Source: Collinsella sp.
GTDB taxonomy: Bacteria; Actinomycetota; Coriobacteriia; Coriobacteriales; Coriobacteriaceae
Length of the DNA stretch: 64,000 nt
Direction of reading: 5' to 3'
NCBI GenBank assembly: GCA_019414025.1
Contig: DXMU01000044.1
Span: forward strand, 1 to 64,000
The notes beneath the pieces are model-generated. The model worked only from the letters and a program-made list of their open reading frames with translations, searched no databases and had not been told where the DNA came from. This document shows, piece after piece, positions 57,825 through 64,000 of the stretch (its first letter is position 1; each line of letters opens with the position of its first letter). The translations under genes and the position numbers were made by a program.

Positions 57825-59426
57825 ATGGATCAAAGCAAGCCTTCGTTCTTTATCACGACGCCCATCTACTACGTCAACGCCGATCCGCACCTGGGCACGG
57901 CTTATTCCACCATCATCGCCGACGTTCAGGCTCGCTATCGCCGCTCCGCCGGCTATAACGTCAAGTTCCTGACTGGCATGGACGAGCACGGCGAGAAGGT
58001 CGCCGAGGCCGCTGCCAAGCACAACATGACGCCGCAGGAGTGGACCGACAGCCAGGCTCCGCACTTCAAGGAGCTTTGGAGCAAGCTCGAGATCTCCAAC
58101 GACGACTTCATTCGCACCACCGAGCCGCGCCAGCATCACGCCGTGCAGTATCTGTGGGAGCGCATGAAGGAGTCCGGCTACCTGTATAAGGGCAGCTATG
58201 ACGGCTGGTACTGCGTGCCCGACGAGACCTACTTTACCGATACGCAGGTCCAGAAGGGTGACGAAGAGTACGGTAGCGTCGGCCAGCACCTGTGCCCCGA
58301 TTGCCACCGTCCGCTCGAGCGCGTGCAGGAGGAGTCCTACTTCTTTAAGCTCTCCGCCTTCCAGGACAAGCTGCTCAAGCTCTATGACGAGCACCCCGAC
58401 TTTGTTGAGCCTGCGTTCCGTATGAACGAGGTGCGCAGCTTTGTCGAGGGCGGCCTCAACGACCTTTCCGTGAGCCGTACGAGCTTTGACTGGGGCATTC
58501 AGGTCCCGTTTGACGAGGGTCACGTGACCTACGTGTGGTTCGATGCGCTGCTCAACTATATGACTGCCGTCGGCTACGGTGTCGACACCGACGAGGCCCG
58601 TGCCGAGCTGGCCTATCGCTGGCCCGCGCAGTTCCATATTGTGGGTAAGGACATCATTCGCTTCCACTGCGTCATTTGGCCCGCCATGCTCATGGCCATC
58701 GGCGAGGCCCTGCCCGAGCACGTCTTTGCCCACGGCTTCCTGACCGTGCGCAATGCCGAGACCGGCAAGGCCGAGAAGATGTCCAAGAGCCGCGGTAACG
58801 CCATCGCTCCGCAGGATGTTATCGACATGCTGGGTGTCGAGGGCTATCGCTACTACTTCATGACCGACGTCGTCCCCGGCACCGACGGCGCCATCAGCTT
58901 CGAACGCATGGAGCAGGTTTACAACGCCGACCTGGCCAACAGCTGGGGCAATCTTATCTCGCGCTCGCTCAACATGAGCGGCAAGTACTTTGACGGTTGC
59001 GCGCCCGCCAAGCCTACATCGTTCGATGCGTTCGACAACCCGCTGGCAAAGATCGCCGACGGCCTGGTCGAGCGCTACATGGCCAAGATGGACGTGCTCG
59101 ATTACGGCGGAGCCAAGGACGAGGTCATGGAACTCATCCATGCCGCTAATCACTACATCGAGGACTCCGAGCCCTGGGCGCTTGCCAAGGACGAGGCCAA
59201 GGCTGACGAGCTGGCATTTGTGATCTACAACCTGCTCGAGGCCATCCGCATCGCCGCCCACCTGCTGATGCCGCTCATGCCCCAGACTTCTGCCGAGGCT
59301 CTGCGTCGCCTGTCTTGCGAGGACGAGGCCGCGAGCGACGACCTCAAGGGCATTTGCACTTGGGGCCTGCTTGCTGGCGGTCAGCCCGTCGAGAAGGGCG
59401 ATCCGCTGTTCCCGCGTCTGGCGTAG
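57825..59426 (+). CDS. metG: Methionine--tRNA ligase
   Basis: 533-residue class I synthetase, the short form without the C-terminal dimerisation/tRNA-binding domain. HIGH-like DPHLGTAYS (about 19-27), KMSKS in KAEKMSKSRGN (about 314-324), and the Met-binding FFITTPIYYVN at the start are visible. The zinc-knuckle insert keeps only part of its cysteines (WYCVPDE and LCPDCHRP), as in zinc-free or single-knuckle enzymes. GGAGGACAAACCCC precedes the ATG. Confidence 0.95.
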   Translation: MDQSKPSFFITTPIYYVNADPHLGTAYSTIIADVQARYRRSAGYNVKFLTGMDEHGEKVAEAAAKHNMTPQEWTDSQAPHFKELWSKLEISNDDFIRTTEPRQHHAVQYLWERMKESGYLYKGSYDGWYCVPDETYFTDTQVQKGDEEYGSVGQHLCPDCHRPLERVQEESYFFKLSAFQDKLLKLYDEHPDFVEPAFRMNEVRSFVEGGLNDLSVSRTSFDWGIQVPFDEGHVTYVWFDALLNYMTAVGYGVDTDEARAELAYRWPAQFHIVGKDIIRFHCVIWPAMLMAIGEALPEHVFAHGFLTVRNAETGKAEKMSKSRGNAIAPQDVIDMLGVEGYRYYFMTDVVPGTDGAISFERMEQVYNADLANSWGNLISRSLNMSGKYFDGCAPAKPTSFDAFDNPLAKIADGLVERYMAKMDVLDYGGAKDEVMELIHAANHYIEDSEPWALAKDEAKADELAFVIYNLLEAIRIAAHLLMPLMPQTSAEALRRLSCEDEAASDDLKGICTWGLLAGGQPVEKGDPLFPRLA

Positions 59427-59468
59427 AGACCGCGCGAGCGCCATATCGGCAATTTGCTGTTTAGCTGT

Positions 59469-59503
59469 AAGGGCATGGCCGCCACGGTCCATGCCCTTTT
59501 GTT
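59469..59503 (+). terminator. Terminator of metG
   Basis: AAGGGCATGG-CCGCCACGGT-CCATGCCCTT followed by TTGTTTC. Confidence 0.85.
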
Positions 59504-59536
59504 TCAAGACGCCGCCATCATGCTAAGGAGGCAACC

Positions 59537-60397
59537 ATGACAACTTCGCCTTTGGCAAACCCCACGGCCACCAGGGAGCTGCTGGAGGAGTTTGGCCTTG
59601 CGACCAAGCATCGCCTGGGCCAGAACTTTCTAATCGACAATCATGTGATCGAACGTATCTGTGAGCTCGCTGAGCTTGCGGGCGATGAGCGCGTACTCGA
59701 GGTGGGTCCGGGTTGCGGCACGTTGACACTTGCGCTGCTGCAGGAGGCGGCGTGCGTTACGTCGATTGAGGCCGATCCCGAGCTTGAGCCGGTGCTTGAC
59801 GCCCATGCCGCCGACTATGCCAACTTCCGCTTTATCATGGGCGATGCGCTCAAGGTGGGCCTGGAACAGATTGAGCAGGCCGCCGGTGGTGAACCCACGG
59901 TGTTTGTCGCGAATCTGCCCTATAACGTGGCGGCGACGATCATCCTTCAGTTCTTCCAGACGATGCCCGCGCTCAAGCGCGCCGTCGTCATGGTGCAAAA
60001 GGAGGTTGCCGATCGCATTGCCGCAACGCCGGGCAACAAGACCTATGGCGGCTATACGGCAAAGCTCGGCCTGTATGCGCGGGTGACGGGACGCTTTGAG
60101 GTGCCGCCGCGTTGCTTTATGCCGGCGCCACACGTGGACTCGGCCGTCGTGCGTATCGACCGTGTTGACGGTGTGGTGCCCGAAGGACTCGATCGCGAAT
60201 TTGTGGCCCGCGTGATTGACGCTGCATTTGCTCAGCGTCGCAAGACCATCCGCAATTCCATGAGCGCCAACGGCTTTGCCAAGGACGTGCTCGATGCCGC
60301 CTTTGAGGCTTGCGGTATCGCACCCACCACGCGCGCCGAGACGCTCGGCGTCGCCGACTTTGTGTGCCTGGCTCGGGAGCTTTCCCATGACGCTTAA
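59537..60397 (+). CDS. rsmA: 16S rRNA (adenine(1518)-N(6)/adenine(1519)-N(6))-dimethyltransferase
   Basis: 286-residue KsgA-type methyltransferase. SAM motif I LEVGPGCGTLTLALL (about 55-69), motif IV NLPYNVAATI (about 128-137), and the characteristic KHRLGQNFLIDNHVI (about 25-39) are intact; C-terminal helical domain with RRKTIRNSMS. Dimethylates two adenines of helix 45. AAGGAGGCAACC precedes the ATG. The following tatD-like gene starts inside its 3' end. Confidence 0.96.
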   Translation: MTTSPLANPTATRELLEEFGLATKHRLGQNFLIDNHVIERICELAELAGDERVLEVGPGCGTLTLALLQEAACVTSIEADPELEPVLDAHAADYANFRFIMGDALKVGLEQIEQAAGGEPTVFVANLPYNVAATIILQFFQTMPALKRAVVMVQKEVADRIAATPGNKTYGGYTAKLGLYARVTGRFEVPPRCFMPAPHVDSAVVRIDRVDGVVPEGLDREFVARVIDAAFAQRRKTIRNSMSANGFAKDVLDAAFEACGIAPTTRAETLGVADFVCLARELSHDA

Positions 60398-61304
60398 TGC
60401 CGAACGCGTGACTTTTACCAAGAAAAAGAAGACGGTTGCTTGTCCCGTGCCCTTGGCACCGCTTGCCGACACACATGCGCATCTGCTTTCGTTCTGGGGC
60501 AAGGATGTGCCCGAGACACTCGTGCGTGCCAAGGCGGCAGGCATCGACCTGTTGGTGACGGTCTTCGACCCCATCGCCGACAAGCGCAGCGTGACGGACT
60601 ATAGCGACTGGCTCGTGCGCGAAATTCTGCCGATGCAGGATATCCCGCAGATCAAGTATCTTGCCGGCGTGCATCCGTATGGCGCGCCGGACTATACCGA
60701 CGACATTCACGCGCAGGTTGTTGCTGCGCTTGATGACCCTTTGTGTGCCGGTATTGGCGAAATAGGTCTGGACTACCACATGGATTACGACGACGACATC
60801 ACGCCGGCGCCCCACAGCGTGCAGATTGATTGCATGGCGCGCCAGCTCGAGCTTGCCGTGTGTCGTAACGTGCCGGTGGAACTGCATCTGCGTCACGAGG
60901 ACATGGACCAGGAGCGTACCTCGCACGTGGACGCCTACAACGTGCTTCGTGAGGTGGGCGTGCCCCAGGCCGGTTGTGTGCTGCACTGTTTTGGCGAGGA
61001 CCGCGCCACGATGGAGCGCTTTGTGGAGCTGGGCTGCTATATCGCCTATGGTGGTGCGGCCACCTTTAAGCGCAACGACGACGTGCGCGAGGCATTTGTG
61101 GCAACCCCACTCGATCGAATTTTGTTCGAGACGGATTGCCCGTATATGGCTCCGGAGCCCATCCGCGGTCTTGAATGCGAGCCCGCAATGATCTCCATTA
61201 CGGCAAACGCGCTGGTTAACGACCGTGTCGATCGTACTGGTGAGGACGCCGAAACAATCGCGCAAGCCGCTTGGGAAAATGCCTGCAAACTTTTTCAAAA
61301 ATAG
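60387..61304 (+). CDS. TatD family metal-dependent hydrolase
   Basis: 305 residues, amidohydrolase-fold DNase. LADTHAHLLSF (about 24-34) with the first metal ligands, GIGEIGLDYHMDYD (about 120-133), VPVELHLRHEDMDQE (about 160), CVLHCFGED (about 193) and ILFETDCPYMAPEP (about 245-258). TatD proteins have 3'-5' exonuclease activity in repair. Start at 60387 overlaps rsmA by 11 bases. Confidence 0.92.
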   Translation: MTLNAERVTFTKKKKTVACPVPLAPLADTHAHLLSFWGKDVPETLVRAKAAGIDLLVTVFDPIADKRSVTDYSDWLVREILPMQDIPQIKYLAGVHPYGAPDYTDDIHAQVVAALDDPLCAGIGEIGLDYHMDYDDDITPAPHSVQIDCMARQLELAVCRNVPVELHLRHEDMDQERTSHVDAYNVLREVGVPQAGCVLHCFGEDRATMERFVELGCYIAYGGAATFKRNDDVREAFVATPLDRILFETDCPYMAPEPIRGLECEPAMISITANALVNDRVDRTGEDAETIAQAAWENACKLFQK

Positions 61305-61307
61305 TTC

Positions 61308-61336
61308 TTGCGTTCGCGATGGCGCTCCGTTATTCT
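61308..61336 (+). promoter_or_regulatory. Promoter of tRNA-Leu
   Basis: TTGCGT (61308-61313), 17-base spacer, TATTCT (61331-61336), 12 bases before the tRNA 5' end. The short distance leaves almost no leader. Confidence 0.7.
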
Positions 61337-61347
61337 AATTCCTGCAC

Positions 61348-61434
61348 GCGGGCGTGGCGGAATTGGCAGACGCGTACGGTTCAGGTCCGTATGGGGGCAA
61401 CCCCATGAAGGTTCAAGTCCTTTCGCCCGCACCA
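61348..61434 (+). tRNA. tRNA-Leu (CAG)
   Basis: Class II tRNA of 87 bases with CCA encoded: acceptor GCGGGCG/CGCCCGC, anticodon arm TACGG-TTCAGGT-CCGTA (anticodon CAG), long variable arm TGGGGGCAACCCCA, T-arm GGTTCAAGTCC. Its 3' end plus terminator is duplicated at 61606-61665. Confidence 0.96.
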
Positions 61435-61443
61435 TTAAATGAA

Positions 61444-61470
61444 AGAGCTCCCAGCAATGGGAGCTTTTTT
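61444..61470 (+). terminator. Terminator of tRNA-Leu
   Basis: AGAGCTCCCAGCAATGGGAGC followed by TTTTTTG. A second identical copy is at 61633-61660. Confidence 0.9.
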
Positions 61471-61605
61471 GTTATGTGCCCATCGCAGGGACTTGAACCT
61501 GCGAAGGAGCGAGCGTCAAGAAAACGCGGAGCGTTTTTAGCGAGCTGGCGAGTCCGCCGGCAGGCGGGCGAAGCCGGTGCGGATCCGCGAAGCGGATACG
61601 CGGAC

Positions 61606-61665
61606 GTCCTTTCGCCCGCACCATGGATTGAAAGAGCTCCCAGCAATGGGAGCTTTTTTGTTATG
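61606..61665 (+). repeat. Duplicated 3' end of tRNA-Leu with its terminator (att-like)
   Basis: GTCCTTTCGCCCGCACCA and the following terminator repeat 61417-61476 with about three mismatches, 189 bp apart. The DNA between them holds a reverse-strand T-arm-like fragment (about 61480-61505: GCAGGTTCAAGTCC on the reverse strand) and GC-rich hairpins, but no gene. This is the usual footprint of integration at a tRNA 3' end. Confidence 0.75.
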
Positions 61666-61722
61666 CACGATCTCCTTGGACGGGTATCCTAATGCCAACG
61701 TGTGCCTATCAGAGGAGAGACC

Positions 61723-62661
61723 ATGCTGTTTTCCGGTATCATCGCCGCCCTTACCAGCCTTTTGATTCCCATCATCATCCTGTTGTTGCTGCTCCCCAAC
61801 GCCTGCTACGTCGTTGAGCAGCAGCACGCTGTGATCATCGAGCGCTTGGGTAAGTTCAATCGTATCGTCAACGCGGGCTTCCACGTGAAGGTGCCCGTGA
61901 TTGACCGCAAGGCCGCCACGGTGAGTCTGCGCACCATGAAAAATGGTTTTGGCATCGACGTTAAGACCCAGGACAACGTGACCATTGGCCTTGAGGTCTC
62001 CGCTCAGTACCACGTGAGCTATGACATGGGCGCCGGCCCGGCAGATTCGGGCATCTACAAGAGCTACTATATGCTGCAGGAGCCCGTCGACCAGATGCGC
62101 GACTTCATCACCGACGCCCTGCGCTCCTCCATCCCCGTCTACACACTCGATGAGGTCTTTGCCAAGAAGGATGACATCGCCAAGGATGTCAACGCTACCG
62201 TTTCCGAGCAGATGGCCGCCTACGGCTTCACCCTCGTGTCGACGCTCATCACTAAAATCGCACTGCCGACCGAGGTCGAGAACTCCATGAACGACATCAA
62301 CGCCGCCCAGCGCAAGCGCGCTGCGGCACAGGAGCTCGCCGAGGCCGACCGCATCAAGCGCGTCACCGAGGCAACCGCCGAGGCCGAGGCTATGGAAAAG
62401 GCGGGCGAGGGCATCGCCAACCAGCGCAAGGCCATCGCGCTGGGTATCAAAGATTCGCTCGAGATCATCCAGGAGACGGGTGTCGGCAATGACGAGGCCA
62501 ACCAACTGTTCATGTTTACGCAGTGGTCCGAGATGATGACGGAGTTCGCTCGCACGGGTAAAACCTCGACGGTCGTGCTGCCGAGCGACTTTTCGCAGTC
62601 GGCCTCGATGTTCGAGCAGATGCTGGCCGCCGGCAAAGTTCAAAACGATTCGAAGGAGTAG
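61723..62661 (+). CDS. SPFH/Band 7 (stomatin-like) membrane protein
   Basis: 312 residues. One N-terminal helix (LLIPIIILLLLLPNACYVV, about 13-31), then a Band 7 domain (QQHAVIIERLGKFNRIVNAG, DRKAATVSLRTMKNGFGIDV) and a long alanine/glutamate coiled coil (about 195-245). Forms oligomeric membrane scaffolds; in bacteria often with membrane proteases, none of which is adjacent. AGAGGAGAGACC precedes the ATG. rlmH follows after six bases. Confidence 0.92.
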   Translation: MLFSGIIAALTSLLIPIIILLLLLPNACYVVEQQHAVIIERLGKFNRIVNAGFHVKVPVIDRKAATVSLRTMKNGFGIDVKTQDNVTIGLEVSAQYHVSYDMGAGPADSGIYKSYYMLQEPVDQMRDFITDALRSSIPVYTLDEVFAKKDDIAKDVNATVSEQMAAYGFTLVSTLITKIALPTEVENSMNDINAAQRKRAAAQELAEADRIKRVTEATAEAEAMEKAGEGIANQRKAIALGIKDSLEIIQETGVGNDEANQLFMFTQWSEMMTEFARTGKTSTVVLPSDFSQSASMFEQMLAAGKVQNDSKE

Positions 62662-62667
62662 ACGCGC

Positions 62668-63138
62668 GTGAAATACACCGTCGTTTGCGTCGGTAAGCTC
62701 AAGGAGCGCTTTTGGAAGGACGCGTGCGCTGAGTACACCAAGCGCCTAGGTGCCTATGCCAAGGTGGATATCCGCGAGGTGGCCGATATCGACCCGGCTA
62801 AGGCGGGCGGCGTGGATGCCGCGCGCGACAAGGAGGGGGCGGCGATTCTTGCCGCCTTGCCATCTCGAGCGCATGTGATCCTGCTGGCTATCGAGGGCAA
62901 GGAGCGCTCGAGCGAGGAGTTTTCGGCGAGGCTCGACGATCTTATGCTGCGAGGCAGCAGCGACATTGCCTTTGTAATCGGCGGTTCGGACGGCGTGAGT
63001 GACGACGTGCGCGCACGAGCCGACGAGATGCTCAGCTTTGGACGCATTACCTTGCCGCATAACCTGGCGCGTGTGGTGCTGCTGGAGCAGATTTACCGTG
63101 CCTGCAAGATCAGTCGTGGCGAGCCGTATCACAAATAG
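62668..63138 (+). CDS. rlmH: 23S rRNA (pseudouridine(1915)-N(3))-methyltransferase RlmH
   Basis: 156-residue SPOUT-class methyltransferase. The knot region reads DIAFVIGGSDGVSDDVRARA (about 98-117), MLSFGRITLPHNLARVVLLE and the invariant C-terminal YRACKISRGEPYHK. GTG start behind GAAGGAGTAGACGCGC. Methylates helix 69 of the assembled 70S ribosome. Confidence 0.96.
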   Translation: MKYTVVCVGKLKERFWKDACAEYTKRLGAYAKVDIREVADIDPAKAGGVDAARDKEGAAILAALPSRAHVILLAIEGKERSSEEFSARLDDLMLRGSSDIAFVIGGSDGVSDDVRARADEMLSFGRITLPHNLARVVLLEQIYRACKISRGEPYHK

Positions 63139-63211
63139 GTCGGCAATACGAAACAATGGCGTGGGACAATACCTTTCGTTTTGAGGAATGTGTCTGAAAG
63201 GACTATGCGAT

Positions 63212-63982
63212 ATGAAGATTGGATTTGTCGGTTTTGGCAATATGGCGAGCGCTATGGCCGATGGCTGGATCGCTGCCGGTGTAGCTGCGAGCGACATGTG
63301 CGCCTGCGCGGGTCGCTACGACGCACTGGTTGAGCGCTGCGAGGCGCGCGGCATGGTCGCCTGCCACGATGCCGCCGAGGTTGTCGCCGCATCCGATATC
63401 GTGGTCGCTGCGGTCAAACCGTACATGATCGAGAAGGTATTCGCCCCGCTCAAGGATGCTCTTGCCAAAAAGGTCGTTCTGTCGGTTGCCTGGACCTGGG
63501 ACAGTGCCAAGTGGGAGCAGGTCCTGCCGGGCGTCGCGCATATCTCGACGGTGCCCAACACGCCGGTTTCGGTGGGCGAGGGCGTCATCGCCTGCGAGAA
63601 GGCTTCGACGCTTAACGACGAGCAGCGTGCTGTGGTGCTCGACCTGCTCGGTAAGCTTGGCGCTGTCGTCGAGCTCGACACAAGCCTGCTGTTTGTGGGC
63701 GGCACGGTGGGTGGTTGCGCTCCGGCGTTTGTCGCCATGGCAATCGAGGCCCTGGGCGATGCGGCGGTCAAGCACGGTATCCCGCGTGCGGATGCTTATC
63801 GCATTGTGAGCCAGATGGTGCTGGGTACGGCAAAGCTGCAGCTTGCAACTGGCCAGCATCCTGCGGCGATGAAGGATGCCGTATGCTCGCCCGGCGGTGC
63901 CACCATCAAGGGCGTCGTTGCACTCGAGGACGCCGGCATGCGCAGCGCCCTGGTCAAGGCAATCGACGCAACCCTCCAGTAA
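63212..63982 (+). CDS. proC: Pyrroline-5-carboxylate reductase
   Basis: 256 residues. N-terminal dinucleotide-binding GFVGFGNMASAMADGW (about 4-19), then VAAVKPYMIEKV (about 65) and ISTVPNTPVSVGEG (about 110-123). The C-terminal dimerisation helices carry the ProC signature region (GGCAPAFVAMAIEALGDAAV and VCSPGGATIKGVVALE). Last step of proline synthesis. GAAAGGACTATGCGAT precedes the ATG. The window ends 18 bases after its stop. Confidence 0.94.
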   Translation: MKIGFVGFGNMASAMADGWIAAGVAASDMCACAGRYDALVERCEARGMVACHDAAEVVAASDIVVAAVKPYMIEKVFAPLKDALAKKVVLSVAWTWDSAKWEQVLPGVAHISTVPNTPVSVGEGVIACEKASTLNDEQRAVVLDLLGKLGAVVELDTSLLFVGGTVGGCAPAFVAMAIEALGDAAVKHGIPRADAYRIVSQMVLGTAKLQLATGQHPAAMKDAVCSPGGATIKGVVALEDAGMRSALVKAIDATLQ

Positions 63983-64000
63983 AACCTGCCATTTAGGGAC

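Noticed and set aside
61354..61692. 112-residue open frame across tRNA-Leu and the duplicated 3' end
   Set aside because: The first third is the tRNA itself and the rest is the two terminators and spacer; no ribosome site. It is an artefact of the duplicated tRNA end.

Overview
The window is chromosomal DNA from a high-GC Gram-positive anaerobe. Gene style (GTG/TTG starts with strong GGAGG-type ribosome sites, many overlapping stops and starts), the HicDH-like 2-hydroxyacid dehydrogenase, a T-box-controlled pheST, a compact Tad pilus locus and an abundance of intergenic palindromic repeats suggest an actinobacterium of the Coriobacteriia, most likely Collinsella or a close relative. This assignment is inference: there is no rRNA in the window.

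Layout. 0.2-8.7 kb: YitT membrane protein, two GntR/UTRA regulators, RecQ, a SIS-domain sugar isomerase/deglycase with candidate GntR operators in front of it, a 2-hydroxyacid dehydrogenase (reverse strand) and MetA. 8.7-20 kb: accessory and repeat-rich DNA with an AbiEi-like/nuclease-fold orphan, 5-formyl-THF cyclo-ligase, a HicAB toxin-antitoxin pair with a visible operator, an M16C peptidase, an AlbA_2/Schlafen-like regulator behind a GAGAGAT-rich region, four uncharacterised genes and tRNA-Val. 20-31 kb: DMT transporter, DUF4012 envelope protein with glmM, M32 carboxypeptidase, T-box and pheST. 31-41 kb: CbiMQO cobalt/nickel uptake, zinc phospholipase C-like protein, an orphan nuclease-fold protein, pyruvate kinase and a calcium P-type ATPase behind a leader that can hide its ribosome site. 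41.2-43.5 kb: a visibly AT-richer islet with a three-gene thioredoxin-like/secreted/membrane cassette and a DUF2975-XRE pair. 43.5-54.5 kb: RsgA, then a continuous Tad (Flp) pilus operon. 54.6-64 kb: a putative toxin-antitoxin pair, tRNA-Phe, a GH5-like protein lacking the usual acid/base glutamate, then housekeeping genes rsmI, metG, rsmA, tatD, tRNA-Leu, SPFH, rlmH, proC.

The most unusual content is non-coding. At least six families of structured intergenic repeats are visible. The strongest is a family of GAGCGTGGA-type units (four loci near 2.4, 8.7, 10.1 and 15.3 kb) arranged with strictly alternating 22- and 29-bp steps, i.e. a 51-bp period, and closed by a long hairpin. Two other families keep the pairing of their stems although the stem sequence changes, which points to selection on structure. 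The most interesting protein-coding candidates are the AT-rich cassette at 41.3-42.5 kb (possible secreted disulfide-containing effector with its own thiol protein and membrane partner) and the Tad locus, where four proteins carry the same A-Q-x-T-x-E N-terminal processing-like motif.
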